Source of the DNA: Takakia lepidozioides
Lineage: Eukaryota; Streptophyta; Takakiopsida; Takakiales; Takakiaceae
DNA length: 64,000 nucleotides
NCBI GenBank assembly: GCA_030704615.1
Contig: CM060733.1
Coordinates: forward strand, 37,012,001 to 37,076,000
Direction: 5' to 3'
Shown: piece after piece, positions 9,274 through 24,200 of the stretch
Numbering within the stretch: the stretch's first letter is position 1
Layout: every line of letters starts with the position of its first letter
The notes under the pieces: model-generated
Seen by the model: the letters and a program-made list of their open reading frames with translations, nothing else
Databases searched by the model: none
Told to the model about the DNA's origin: nothing
Position numbers and translations under genes: made by a program

Positions 9274-12200
9274 GTACGGTTTATACAACCCGAGAACCAC
9301 AATTTTGGAAGATGGAGGCTCTACTATCTAGGGCCACAGCGTGGCAGACAGGGTTTGGGCTGTGGTGGACAAACTATAAACTGTTTTTGGGAGAAACTGA
9401 CGATTCGCGATTGAGGAGGCAACATATCAGATAAGGATAAATTTTACAGCAGTGTAGAGAGCGGAGTCTGGTGTGAAAGAGCAACTTACTAAACAGTGGT
9501 TGTTGTAGCCTTTTGACCATAGAGCCTAGCCTGATTGTGAATGGGGCCTACAGGTAGACGGACGATCTGATGGAAGTGAAAGATGGGATGCACACATGTG
9601 CATGCGAGAGATAGATACGGTACTTCTAGGATGTTTGCCGTAGCCTCGTGGCCATAGACCCCGAGCCCAGTTTGGCCGGAAGAAAAGGTAGCTGACATGG
9701 AAATAGCTGTGACAAATGTGACTTTGTTGCACCGTTAGTCACACAATCAAAGAAAGAAATTAGTGCCCAAGGAAAACCCAGAAAGTTTATGCGACGGCAA
9801 CGGATAACAAATAAAGGACTTAGAAATAGAAAATCAGGCCTTAATCCCTACAAGGTGGAGTGCCTAGTGAATGTTCTAGGATTCTGGTCTTCCATAGGAA
9901 ATGCTTTTGCTAGGATGAGCAGTCCGTGAGGACAAAATAACATCTCCCTAATCTCCTATTCTTAGGATGCGAGGAAAAGAAATGATGCTCCATTGCCATG
10001 TTGTGCATGTGGAAGGGGGCCCAAGTTCCATCCTCACCCAACATGCTAGCCATCTGCCTAGTGTGATGCCAAAAATTCTATGATCTGACTCAGGAATCCC
10101 CCAAGCCATGGTCCTGCAAGTGGACAAGTAATAAGACAGCACAAGTAATTGACAGTTAAATGCTGTTAAGTGTGAAGCCTTCTTGCTGGAGCAGATGCAA
10201 TTTGAGCCTGTTCCGGAAAAAAATGATGACCCTGAGATTTGTGTCATGGTTCCATTTGCTTTCTCCCTGTGGACTCTGTCAGCCAGCCCTTTACTACCAC
10301 ACCCTGGAGTGTTGTGGAACTGAAAATTGATTCGAAAAGCCACCCAGGCATCCAGCTAAAGAGACCAGCCATCTTTTGGACCTGGGATCTCGGTCCATCT
10401 TGGCCTCTATTGGCGTCCACCTTCAGATGTTCCTTTCAGGTAGGAGCCCGATGATACTCACCTTTGAAAACAGATGATTCAGCCCTCCCAGAATTCGTCA
10501 GGACCTGTGCGTCAAGGCGCTTTCAAGGAGCTCAGATTAAAGGTGTGCTGGGCTCCAGGTTAGAGTAGGTTTGTGTTGAGCTACAGCTGCTCGGGGTAGC
10601 TGAGGATAGATTTTGTCAGGCTTTAGCTTGTTTACTCTTAATAGCACATTTTCTGTGGTCTCAGTGACCTTGGTTTGGTCCCCTTTCCTCCTTCCTTAGG
10701 AGGGGTCTGCCCCGCAGATATTAAACATCTCTCTCCCCCCTACGAGCTTTCCGCAGACGTTATAAAGCACCATTTCATTTCATTTCCCCCCTACAGCTAG
10801 TTTTCTTGGTGGTTGTACTTCAAATGAGTAGCATGAGTGAACTTTTTGGTCATGCAGTGCTGATTTGAGTTGAAGTGGCACTCTGACATTAGCAGTTTGA
10901 AGGAATCTGCTATTTTAGTGCAAGGGTGATTGAGCCGTCTGAGGCTATTCATGTGCTGAAAAATGCATCCAATGCAGTGTATCCAAACTAAGGCTATCAG
11001 GACCCGGAGTCAGGTCCATCTTGTCACTGCCAAGGGCATCTGCCTGCACAGATGGCTGGATTCTGTACCCCTCCTGTCTTCTTCCCAGCTCCCCTCCCAT
11101 TTCCTGCAAAGTCCACAAAGTTGCAAGCGCATCTGTCATAGTACATCAAGTGCCTTGTGCACCGGATGCAGCACTTAAAGGAGCATGCTTGAGCTTCTGA
11201 TAGGGGCATAGTCTCCCAAATGGGACATGCAGGATTGCGTCAGGATCGCAATGCAAGCCAGTACAAGATCCTGAATACAGTGTATGGGAGTGGGAGGGGG
11301 TTGAAGTCATGGGCAGTTAGCTGTAATCCGTTGAACATAGCTAGGAATACCCATATGCCACGAATCAGAAGTAGACACGTAGAATTAGATTATTACATAG
11401 CAGGCAGTTAAAGCCCTGGCCTCAAACTGGAGAGTTGAATGGCAAGAAGTCAAGTCACTATCAGCATCTATCCTATGGATGTGGATCCTTCAAACCCTAT
11501 GTGGGATCTCTCTGGCAAATCCTGTTGGAAAGGGTTTTTAATCTGAACACTTCTTTATCAGAGTTCGTGTTTTGTATGTCCCCCTACTGCTTTCTTCTAG
11601 ACATTTGGACAAACATGTGCACCTGGGTCTCCCCCCTGCAGTCTTCATATTCTTTGTTCAATCTCCAGCAGTGCACATCTGACATTGGCCCAAGTCTTTT
11701 GGTCTTTTCTTCAGCTTCTACAAGAGAGTGAAAAAGTGGATGAACGAGATGATGTCCGTAGGGGTCAGGAAGCCCATGAGAGAGCGATTGTTTTTGATGC
11801 AGGTTCTTATTCGCAGAAAGAGGACAAGAGGAAATAGAAAAGTCATCTAAAATAAGAGTGATCTCAGTCCTTGGCCCCTTCCCTGCACGCAGATGAAAAA
11901 CAAGTGAGGGAGGGAGAGTGATTGGACAAACTGTGGGTATGTTTAGATATGAGACTCAAAGAAGTATCTCCCAGTTTTGTATGTTTGTTGTGTTGTCACA
12001 GGAGGCAGAATTGGCAATGCTTGAAACCAAGGATCGGAGGATAGCTGATACAGAAGATGTATGTATCCCCACTGTAACCTTACTTTATACCAGAGCTTCT
12101 TGGAGGAATTAGGGTTGCAGTGACAGTGTGTGATGTTTTCAAAATAATAGCCTGTTGTTCGTCTGAGTACCTATTAGACTGAACCAGGATGTGTGCTATT

Positions 12201-15200
12201 TTCACTCTAGATGAATCGAGTGGATTCACTTCTGCCTAGGTGTGTGAACCTAACCCAGAAAGTTAGGGAGTGTAGTTTGAGTTTGGATGTCGGCCTTTTC
12301 CCAGTGTGGGAGTGCTTGAGCATTTGGGTCCAGCTTTTTCATGCATGGTTGTACCGAAGAGAGGAGAAGAGTGTTCTATTTTATTTGCACGGGAGGGCCA
12401 GACTGCTCATGGTTGCTGTAAAACTACAGAAACGAGAGAACAGATCAAACCACAACCATTGCAGAGATGGAGTGCCTCATGCAGGTGAGCTGTTAAGGAC
12501 TTCATCTTCAAAGACGCTGGCATCTTCACCTGGGAGGGACGATGAAATATGTTGCATCCCATGGGACACAGTATGACAATACCCACCAAGGGACAGAACA
12601 GGGAGGGAGGGGGCCATGGGATGAGGGAGAAGAGAGGTCGAGTTTTAGTAGTGTTGGGTGGGCACTTTCCAGTGCCGCAAATTGATGAGCTGCTTGTGCT
12701 CTTGGTGGCACTGCGCAACGAGGACTAATGTTGGGAGTTTCTAGTTGAGGGAGAGCTCAAACATTGAGTGTAAATGCCTTCTTTGTAATCTTGTAGGCAT
12801 CGGATTCAAACTCCTGGTTTGGCTCTCTAGTTGCTACAATTGTGGGGAATCTGAAGATCTCGATCACGAATTTGCACATACGTTATGAGGATCTTGTGAG
12901 GTAGATCCTTGACCTTCGTTCTTTTTTACTTCAGTGGTCATAGTTTGCTCTCATCATAAGGCTTAGAAGGAATGGAAGTTGTTGGGTACTTTAATGCTCA
13001 CTATTTTGATGTTTTTGGGTTAGAGAGACTCTTGGCATCCATCAGTATCGTTGATAGTACAATACACTACGTTGTCAGCAGTCGATGTCAAGAACCCCCC
13101 CTTACACTGAACATTGTAAGAAAAAGTCTTAGCCCAAGGAGCTTGCAATTACTTCAAGAGCAGCCTGAGTAACTGCAATTTCGCTTGAAGGAGTTTAGCC
13201 GATGTCAGAAAAGAGGCCTTTATGCCATAACCTATTATGTGCACACATAATTGAGTTCCGCAAGTGCCCCAACATTTAGCACGATAACAGACTTCTCAAA
13301 TTATGTGAAGTGGGGTGCAGTGATTGTGTTTTTTATTGTATACAAAGATCTGATCCTTGTTTAAAGAGCATGCATTCAATGCTCCAGAGATCACCATAGT
13401 GGCCACAGACTGAGCAGCTGGGTTGACATTGTAGCAACATAGGTAGGTTACCCTTGTTTGAATTTCTGTAGTTAGGAAGGGAAGGTCCTTTTGATATTCC
13501 AGAAACCCCACCTGTTTGTCCAAGGCTGGGTAGATCCACAGGGATTTGGTTTCTTGACTAGATTTGCAAAGAGGATTAGGGAGCAGCCCACGGCTGAATC
13601 CTACTGCCCATATTCTTTGACATAATTTCAATCATCACTTCAAATACAATGGTCCCCTGGGAAGTGAAGAAGCCAAGTCCGGTGGAATCTACCCAGCCTT
13701 GGACAAACAAGTGAAGGTCCAGGACAATCTAAAGGCCTTCCCCTGCTAATTATAGAAGTTCAAACAAAAGTATCCTACCTATGTTGTTACAATGTCATCC
13801 CACTTGTTCACTTGTGACTTTTGCCATGATCTTTTTGCTAGCTCTTTGTTCTCTTAGAGGTAGATGTATGCGAGGTGACTATTCTGCTCCCTTTAGTTGT
13901 GTATCAACCCTGCAGAGCACACCCAAGTACCAGTTGATAATTTTGACTGAGTGTTTTCTAGACTGATTTGTTCCGGCCATCACCACGTGGTTTATTTCTT
14001 CTTGGCTTTAATAGTATCTGAACAAGCTTTCTTCCTCTTGTGGGTAATCTTCATACAGTTAGCATATCTTTCTGCAATGATCTGCACAGATCACTGATTT
14101 GTTGTCTGCATCAGAATCTTCCTTCTAAAGATAGAGTCGGGCACATTTCTGACTTTGCTGACTTGCCCACAGCCATTTGCTGATGGGAAGTGCCATGGGG
14201 CACCACTTGGATGGCATTGAGACAAGTTCGTTTACTTCTTCACACTGCAATATCTGTCTAGCCCGTCTAAGAATACAGTTCATTAGATTTCAAGTCCTAG
14301 AGCACTGCCTATTACCTCAGTCAACAGCAGAAAAGTGGTGAGTGTCCGGCTGAACTTCATTGAATTTAGGTTACAGTTATCTACTTACTGCTCAACAATG
14401 GATGTCCAATGTACCAGCTGGCTCACATAAAATTGGTCTCTGTTTGGTCTTTGTTAGTTAGGCTATCACTTGGTTGATTTTTTTGTCTCCCCGGATGTTA
14501 TTGTTGTTTTTCACCTCGGGGGTCGTGTTTTTGACTAATGTGGCCTTTTCTGGACAGTGGGCAATTTCGCTAAACCTCTATTTCTGTATCCTGATCTGAG
14601 ATGCTGCCTCAGCTCCATGAAACCCACGTGCAGTAAAAGGGGAGGTAGTCCTCTAGGTCAAGTTCACCATCTCCTAGCCCAATGACTACTCAACCATGGT
14701 TTCTGTATTCTGGGATCATTCTGGTTTATAGAAGGTGCCAGAGTTCCAATCTCTTTGGTGCCCCGAACTGGTAGGGAGGCACTTCATATTAACTCTCACT
14801 ATGAAGTGGGATATACTAACCTGTGAGTAGACAATGTCTGCAGAAGAAGAGTCTCACCTTCTATCACACCTTCATTATTGGAATGGTTGCTTCACTGGTG
14901 AAGAGTTGTTGATGGGCATGCAGCAATCCAGGGCATCCATTCTGCTCCGGGATCTCTTTGGCAAAGCTGGCAGCTGTTACAGTTGATGAAGTGGGGGCGG
15001 AAACCTTTGTCAGTAGTGGAGCATTGGATAGACTGCATAAGGTATCCTTTGCTTCTATTGTTTGATATCTTTGGTGTCACTCTGTGCCCTGTATTGAGCC
15101 ATGATGGATTCCAGTATCAGATATAGATGTTTATGCCCACGTGGTGGATTACCTAGATAGGCACACCAGTTGTGCATTAATGCAGGTCATGTTGGGATGA

Positions 15201-18200
15201 CTTGTAGATGTTGTTGCAGTCTGCTTGCATTGGAGTTATGTCATTGAAGTTTGTCAATCTGGGTGTTTGTAGTCAGTGCGCCTGGAGCGTTTGGCTGTCT
15301 ATCATGATTCAAATAGCAAGCCTTGGAAAACTGAGAAATCTTGGGAGGCAATGACTCCAGAGGAATGGAGTGAGGTACTTTCTCCTCTTTAAATCTGAAT
15401 TCTTGGGCTAGGTCCATGGCTAGCATACATTGCACCAATAGGGACCCCATTGTCTGCACCGCTGTTTCCATCATTTCCTCCTGTGACCTCACGTCTTCAT
15501 GAATTCGAGCACTATATTCCGTTTTGGCCAGATTGAGAAGCTACTTCTAACTACTGAATGCAAGGAATGATTGTGCCTAATGGAATGTTCTCAATCCACA
15601 TCCGCTTGATGTCTTGAAGATGATAACCAAGTAAGAGTCAAGGAAGATCAGATTGAATAAATGTCTGAACCATTTTCTCTTATTGCTTGTGCAGGTCTTT
15701 GAGGTTGGCATCATCTCAGATGCGCTTGGCAGTGTGAAGTTGACTAACTGGGCCTCTGGTCGGCAGTATTTGTTGCACCCTGTGGGTGGCCTAATGCAAT
15801 ATCACCGCCATGGAAAGCGTGAAAAGCGGAGTGCTAATGCTCCTTTTCAAGAGGCCTCTCTTGTGCTAGAGCCAGTTTCATTGACAGTCTTGCAGGTACT
15901 CTTTCCCCTGTTTCCAACCGGGAATATGGACAACTTTGTCCATGTATGTTATCTGCCTTCTGTGCCTGTTGTCCTTGCTTGGGCAATCCTCCAAAGAGAT
16001 ATTGTGGATTGTCAGACCCCTAATTTCTCTCTCCCTTTGTCTTTGGGTCTCTGCTTGTGTGTGTATCTGAATATATACACTCAGATGTTATCTCCACATT
16101 GCCCTCGTACCATGGAGGAGGTGGAGACAACCTCAATTTTGCTCTCGTCCTGTGTTACTTCATTTGAGGCAAAACTGGCTGGGTCTTTGGCCACAAGGCT
16201 ACGGCAAACAACGTCATATGAGTACATTTTTATACTCCCTTGGACGGAAATGCTACTATTGTTCAGTGGGTGCCAGCAATGGTGTCCGGTCTACCTTCGA
16301 GGTGCTCCACCTTGGAGTAGTAGGTTAGGCTGGGTTCTCTAGTGTGCTTCTGTTGTTTGCTGTAGGTTCTTAGCCCGTAAGCTCCCTGGGCTTCCAGTGC
16401 GCATTAGTGTATTTGTTTTTGGTTTGCTTCTTTTTGGCGTTGACTGTTAGGCAATCCCTTCAACAACAGTAACTTTTGGGCTGCTTGTGGAGGGCCCCTC
16501 TCTCTCTTGTGTTTCTTTCTCTGCTGATGTAATAAAGTACCATTTCTCTTCATTTCATTTCATTTCTTTCTCGTCCCATAATCTCTTTGAGCTTCCTGCG
16601 GACACTATAAAGTCCCATTTCATTTCATTTCATTTTCCTTCATTTGTACAAGGTTTCTTCCTTTTCTCTCTTTCTATCTTTCCCACTCTTGTTAGAGGTA
16701 GAATGAGCACAACTCAAGGTGTGCAACTTCTTTCCAGTAGGAATTGGCATTCCATTGTCTAGGCTGATGATCATGCAGATTTAGCATCTAGTCCTTTTAT
16801 ATGCAGGTCATATGGTTGGCTTTCCAAATTTTGTGGCATGAGACAAGCTGTATATGAATGTTGTGCAGGCTCAATACTGTGATGGCATGAAGCTTCTAGA
16901 GGGCATGTCCAGATACCGGACTCGCCTTCAATATTCACAGTTCCGGCCACAAGTGCCTGTCTCAGAAGATCCAAGGTCGTGGTGGCTTTATGGTTGCCAA
17001 TCTGTACTGCAGCAACAGAGCAAAGTGTGGTTGGTCATTTACCATTGCCATCCATGCTTCATTTGTTCAAGAGTTGAATAACAATTAGATTGAGCAATGG
17101 CGAGTTTTTGCTTGAAAGGTTTCTCTGGAGTCCTGCTCTTCTCCTTTGGTCATCATAACAGTAGGAGAACAGAAGTCAAAGGACAAATGTTGGGTGCTGG
17201 TGTGGTGCCTCATGCTGTGTAGAGAGAGAGCAGAGAGGGAGGGCGAGAGATCTGTTGGTGAGGGCAGGGATGGTTTTTGGTTGCTGATGGCAGGTATAAG
17301 CTACGATGGAAAAAGATAGTCTATCTATGTCAGTGTAGGCGCAAATATGTGCAGCTGTATGCAAAGTGTTTGCGGCAAGGTTTCCAAATGGACAGCCAAG
17401 AAATCAGAGACATGGAGAAGGAGCTGGATGTTGAAGTGATCCTGCTCTGGAGGTTTTCTGCATACCTGACTGGAATTGGATTTCCTTTAGTTACTTTAGC
17501 GGAATCCCTAGATTTTTCTTGGTTCAGGCCCCCTCAGGTACAGCAGTGGGTGTGGAAGTAATGTGAGAGTGCACTGTAATACTTCCATATTGCCTTGTAT
17601 ATTTCTAATTGAAGTATTTCAGATTGTATTGCACATTAATGTTGCAGTGTGTGGTCTTGGTGGAGCCGTATAGGTTGTTAGCACATGCCAAGGTTGAGGG
17701 TGCCAAATCCAAGGAAGCAGCAAAGGAACGCGAAAAGCTGCGAAATAGTTCTTGGTGGTCATTTGGCTGGTAGGCCTGGTGTTCTTACCTTACATGATGA
17801 ACAAAGGGCTTCTGGAGATTTCAGGTGCCTGATTGAGTATCTGGTACACTTCTGGAAGAGATTGGGATGCATATATCCTGATTACAGCAGTTCATCCAAT
17901 ATGATGTTAGTATACTGTCTAGTGGTGGCCATGACTGCAACGTCTGGATAAAACCTGAGAATGCCAAACAACTCAATGACACTGGAAAAGTAGATTGAGA
18001 GAACACAAATCATGGTGAAGGATTGTTTACCTCTGGGATGCCTCCAAGCATCTTGGCCACCTCTTGCAGCATCTGGAAGTTGTGGGCAGTTGCTTCTCTG
18101 TCTGCTGGAATCATGGCCTCCCTCATTTGGAGACTCTGCCCATCCCACTGCCCTTGCTGTCCACTATGTTTTGGACTGCCTGCGGATACAATGTAGAAAC

Positions 18201-21200
18201 TTGATTCTTCGTGAACAGGGTTATGGGAATAACTTGCATACCTCACGTCTCCCCCTCACCGGAATTTTCTGATTTACTTGCAAAATTGACGAGTCATTGC
18301 TCTTACTGGTTTCGAGGTTTATGATGTGCAGTAGGTCAGAAATTATACCCTAAATACAACCTGCTTTAGAGATCACATGGCCCCCAAGAAACCCACCAGT
18401 TTGATACACGGTTTCTTGTTGGAAGAATCGCATGTTTGGGGAAGATACAGTGGTAGGTTTGAAAGGAATATTATTTCCTCTGTTTTATATTTTAGGGTTA
18501 ATGCCGTTTTATAAGAGTTAGTATGTGCAATGTGCAGCTTTGCATATTTGCTCCACACTAATGGGTCTATTTTTGTGGAAAGTAGTGTTCTTGAGTTCAT
18601 ATGCAGCAACACAATATACGAAAATAGATACGAACTTGCTGTGGTTTTGCAGGGGCACTATGCAGTCAAGCCAGACTCCTACAATCAAAAGAGAAGATGC
18701 AGGAGTGCCAGGATACTTGACCAAGGATGAGTGGAGTAAAATTAACAACCTCCTGAGCTATCAGCCTGGACACGACTCTGTACTTGTTAACAAACAAGAA
18801 GCTGCCAACATGATGCAGATTGCCCTGGATGTTAGCATCCAACAGGCCTCTGCCACTGTGGTAGACAGTAACGGCATGGAGATACTGTGTGGCACTTTCG
18901 AGAATCTGCGAACTGTGCTGAAAGTGTATGAGAAGACTGTGGTGTGTGATTTGAAACTACAGTTTTATGGCCTCTCGGCACCAGAAGGTGTTCTGATCGA
19001 GGTAGCATTACACTCCATTTTCATGACTGATTCACCAGGCGGAGCCACTTTGCTTCTTGCCACGCCCCTCATGTGTTAGTTCTCTTTCTTTGCCAAAAGC
19101 AGTTATCTCTTCGAATAGTGAATACCTCTGGCTTTCAATCCACTGTGGCCTTGCATTGGTACTGACGGATGCTTTTCTTGGGACTTTACATTCTGCCAAT
19201 GCCTTGACTAACTAGCTTTGGGAGTAATGCAATGCCAGCTCGATAGATTGTAATGGCTTTGCAATTAATTTTGGAAATGCTAATCTTTTTGTGAAGGTTT
19301 TTCCTGCAGAGTGTGAGTCGAGAGGGAAGGGACCACGCACTAACAACAATGTTTGTGCATTTGCCCTTCGAAGAGCCTTTGGACTGGAAGTTGTCTGCAA
19401 CAATGTCACCTTGCCATGTCACGGTATCTCTATGTTTATTTTAGGTTTGCTATTTGAGGTTTTGCTGTGTAGTAATAGATGTCAAAGGCTATGCTGTTCC
19501 TCATGAAGGGTATCGGGGTAATTGACTGTGTATTGTAGGAATTGTAAGTGTTTTGTGCTGTTTGAGATTTGGGCAGACAAGGTGCAAGACATTTGTTCTT
19601 TGTTTCATGTTTGGTTGTAATAAGGATCTTAGACTTTTGATATAATGTCTATGAGTAGAACTGGACAGCAGTGCAGCAATAAATGAGGTGAAGTGTGGGA
19701 GGAAGAGTGTACCCAGCTGATTCTCTAGAAGAAGGGTTGGAAGGACAGGTCCATGTCATAATCCTGCCACTCAGGTCTTAGTGAAATGTCTAGTTTGTGA
19801 ACATATATCAAAGCCCTTGAGCTGATTCTTGCTACTTTCCTCTCTGCCTTCAAGTTTTTCACAGCTGCTGCTGTACTTTTGGAGTTATAGTTATAGGGGT
19901 TAGTCATGATTCCCCCAACTGCTTTTCTCAGAGAAGAAGCAATGACAGTATCCAATGATAAGTTTTGTGTATTAGGACGCAGTTTAAGGATGAAGATTGA
20001 CACACTTATCATGGGTCTCCACAGGTATGGAGGTTGAGCTTTGAGAGGTTCTTACAATTCCTGAAGAGCAGTCAGGCTCTTAGTCCTGGTGTGGCTTTAG
20101 AATCTGTGGCGGTCTTGCAGGTGGACTTTCAACCTTCCACCACTGGTTCTCTTTTGGATGATCCTTTTTTAATGTGATGTCGTTTGATATGGCACTTCTC
20201 TGTCATTTGAGCATGGCATAGGACTGATATGCACAGTTGAGAATTGTTGATGTGACTAGAACACAAGTCAGTCTTGTATTAGACCAAGTGAGTGCAAAGC
20301 GAGTGAATTTTTTTCTGGCGAAAAATCACCAAAAAAATTGAATGTTTTAGCAAATAAAGTTTTTGTTTTGCCAAATCAGATGGAAATTTGGAGGTTTTTT
20401 GCCAGATACAGGCGATGGGATAGGAACATATCATTATGGTGAAGTATACAGTGTCATTTCACGAAACTAGTCGCCATTCGGGCTATAAGTAGAGAATGTC
20501 AAAAGAAAAATCTTTGGACAAGCTCAACTTAATGAAATCTTATGCTCTCTATCCTTTTCAACAGTCTTGTGGATACAATGTTTCAAACCATTGTCACAAT
20601 TGGTGCATAATATACCGTGGCTTCTGTTGGAAGAGCAACCTGGAGTACACATTTGGTTGAAAGTCAAATAGACTATAGGGTCGTTTGTGGGGCTGAGCAG
20701 CAGAAGTCTAACTCATTGACTGAGCTTCAAATAATGGGTTGATAATGAATTTTATGCTGCAGAGTAAGCTAGAAGAAGTTACTCGTCGGGCACAGGAACA
20801 ATTGCAGATTGTGTTGGAAAAACGCAGCAGGTTATTCTTGCATCCTTTTTGGCTGTCAATACTGCTGTGAATGTTAAGCTACTGATGGACACTCCTGGTG
20901 AGTGCACCATCTGTCTTAAGAAGTTTGGTTGCAGTAAAAGCCATGCTGACACTGTAATTTTGATGAGAGAATAGGTTTACGGTCGACCTTGATCTGGATG
21001 CACCTAAGATCACCATTCCGTCCAAAGCCACAAAAATCGGTGGTCCTGGCACTCGGCTTCTATTGGACTTGGGCCACTTCACTTTACATACTGCTCATGT
21101 AAGTTTCCTCTCTGTGTCCTTCTCTTTTCCTTCCTGATGTGAGAGTCAGAGTAGGCTGCAGCACCTCACCACTGTTGGTACCATTTGTCTGGTCATCACT

Positions 21201-24200
21201 TTCAAAACTTGTTGCAGGGGTTGCTGCCTCATTCTGTGTTAGAAATGGAAGGATTACATGGGAGGGAGTATCTGTCTCTAATTGGAAGGGTGGTGGACAG
21301 GATGCCTCTCTGGATGCTCCACAGGATGCTTGTTTGTCGAAAGCAGATTTATATTCTCGTTTCCATATATCTGGGAACGAGATATCGGCCTTTCTGGTTG
21401 AGGGAGATTTTCAGTGGTCACAAATGGATTTGCTGTATGCAGCATCCGTTCCTGCTCGTGTGATACGCCATGATAAGACTGATGACTTGGCTTCCGGCGT
21501 TGTCCTGCCAGTCATTGACCGTTGTGGCATGTCACTAGTCTTTGATCAGGTAGGTTGTGCCAAATTGTTGGACATACTTACTCTCCCTTTCTTGTTCTGT
21601 CTACAGAAAAATGCATAGTGTTCAGAATCTTTGGTTATGTTGAGGACGAAAGAAGGAAAAACACTGGGCAACTTCCTCAAGTGACCAAAGCAATGAAATG
21701 AATGAAATGAAATGGTACTTTATAAATAATAATGGCACTTTATAAATAAAGGGACATCATAGTAAAGGGACTTTATAAATAAAGGGATATCATAATGCCA
21801 CAGAGGGTCCTGAGGACCAATGGACAGAGAAGGTAACAAGGACTTCCACATTACGCAGTTCCTAGAAGACTGAATAGCACCCCTGTCCAACATGTGGAGG
21901 ATGCCTTGGAAGTCTTAGTTGTTTGCTTCTTCCATGCTTTGTGGAGAAATCCATTGTCAGTACAAGGAAAGAGGACTGAAATGAAATGAAATGGTACTTT
22001 ATAACGTCTGCGGAAAGCTCAAAGAGAGAAGGAATCATGTCCACACTTCGCTCAAAGAGCTTATGGACAAAGGAAATTAGAAAACAGGACAGAAAGGAAT
22101 GAAATATTTTCCTTTGTGAGGGGCTCACTCTAGTAGTGTGATTTACCTTGATTGAAACAATTAGTTTGTGCTTTCTGGATATCCTCTAGAAAGCTCTTCA
22201 CACAAGCATGAATCTGCTGTGTGTGAGCAGCCCAAAAGTTAGACCCCAACAGGGGCAGCCTCGAGATGTGAAAGTTGGTGAACAGAGGTGCAGGAACCAT
22301 TTTCTTGATGTTCCCAAAGAGGGTCACTCTCTGGTGAGAATACCTCGGGTAATGCATCAGAAAATGGATAGTGTCTTCAGTTTGCCCGCACGGCGGTCAA
22401 GTACAATCTTCTCTTCCTCTCTGCATCTGTTTATTGTTCAAAGGTAGGTAGGCCCTTCAGATCAGCCTTAAGGTCCTTGCCCATGTCACAGACTGGGAAC
22501 AAGGTCAAGAAAGGCTTTTGTCTAACTTCATTTTCATTGGACAGTCTTTGGACATCAGAGATCACTTTGGACACAACCCCACCTCGAGGTCAGCTTCATC
22601 CAGTAGAGTCAATTCTAGAGCCGTACCTTTCAGTCAACTGTTTCGGGCATTTTCTATTTGTCCAAAGGAACCGCTGAACAAATCTCAATGTGGGGATTAC
22701 AGCTTTTGGGCTCTTCCCGCCTGGGAGGATTTGCCTGCTGCACTGTAGGTTCTGATGCTTGTCACCTAGCCTCTGTTCTTGATCATGTGGAAGGATAGGG
22801 TTGCCATTGTGTGTGGAAAGGATAATTGTGACAATCCTTTATGAGTGATTAGTTGGGTCTCACTTATTTGGCCGACAAAGCTGCTTAGCTATGCCTTTGG
22901 CATTGACCTAAGGGATGAAGAATGCTTCATACCCATCACCTAGCAAGTAGAAAATGTCGGGCCGCCCAACATTTAACACTTTCTGGGATGACTTGTGGTG
23001 GCAGTTGAAGCTTAAATGTGGTACTTACCAGCTCTTTGTCACCCAGTACTAAACGAGTTGGTGAAAGCAATCTCATTACAAGGTGTTCTCTTTGCCAATG
23101 GGTAGCAATGCAGCACCCGGAGACTGAAGTGGCCTAGGAGATGGCGGCCTTAAGAAGAACACAGGGGAGTGTTAGCATTGTGGACCCAGAGATTTAAGCT
23201 ACCTTCCTCTGCTATTGGTTCCGTTGCTCGTTGGGATCCTCCTTTCAATGTGGGAAGGCATCTTCAAGAACAACTTGACACTCTCGTCTCCCTCTGTGCC
23301 CCCAGATGGGCAGCAGTTTGGGAGAAAAAGTTGGGGGTGCAATTTGAGAATATGTGGAATGTCTGGAGGTTCAGAGGCCCTATGGATCCCCTCTTCCTTG
23401 CAAAGTGGTAGGAAGTGGTGCAAGGAGAGTCTTTTGAAAAGGGATTCATCTGACTGCAACCCTCCTACCTGTGAAAAATTGGTCTGGCGGCCCCTTGGAG
23501 CCTTGGAGTAGCTGGATTGGGCTGCCGGTGCTGGTTTGGAGTACTGTACCTGCTCAAGTAGAACGAAGCAATATCCTTTTCCTGAGATGCTGTCTCAAGT
23601 TGACATCAGCTTGCAGCAAAACCAGCTTACATTGTTGGTACTCTCTTGTGTAAATGTAGTGGCTGGGCCTATCTGAAGCTAACTGGTCTAGCATCTTGTA
23701 GACTGTATGATCTCCATCGAGGTCCGTGCCTTGCTTGTGCAAATCACCCAGAGAGACAAGCAGCCGATGCTAGAGCACTCTCTTTTATGGAAACTGCCTT
23801 CTCCCTAAAGAATATAAGTCATTACCTCATGCTTCACAGCACTTGATGTCACCAGACATAATGGCTGAGTGTGTGATTAGGGGTCGAATATGGGTGGTCA
23901 CATTTGGGATGTGGGAAGGGAGGAGGAGGAAATTAGGAAGATAATTAGCCAGGGGAGCCAGCATGGTGAGGTGCAGGATAGCGGAGTCTGATCTCTCTGG
24001 TTTTTACCTCTTCTCCCACTTTGATGGGGTGTTATTTTTCTTGGAAGGTGGTTACACAATCATTCCTTTTTGGTTGCATTTGGTCTATTTCTGTTCACAT
24101 GTACCCAATCTGGTTCAGCATTTGTCTGCGGACGAAAGCTGTGATTATGGTTTTGCTGTATTAATTTTGTTTTGAGATTTTCAGCCTCTCTCCTTAAAAA

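Noticed and set aside
11713-11810. Charged segment QESEKVDERDD as a VPS13 exon between exons 4 and 6
   Set aside because: Its possible ends give the wrong phase, while 9226-9273 matches the expected charged helix in phase.
20305-20515. Second complete hAT MITE
   Set aside because: Only the TTTTTTTCTGGCGA start matches; no terminal inverted repeat pair or 8-bp duplication was found.
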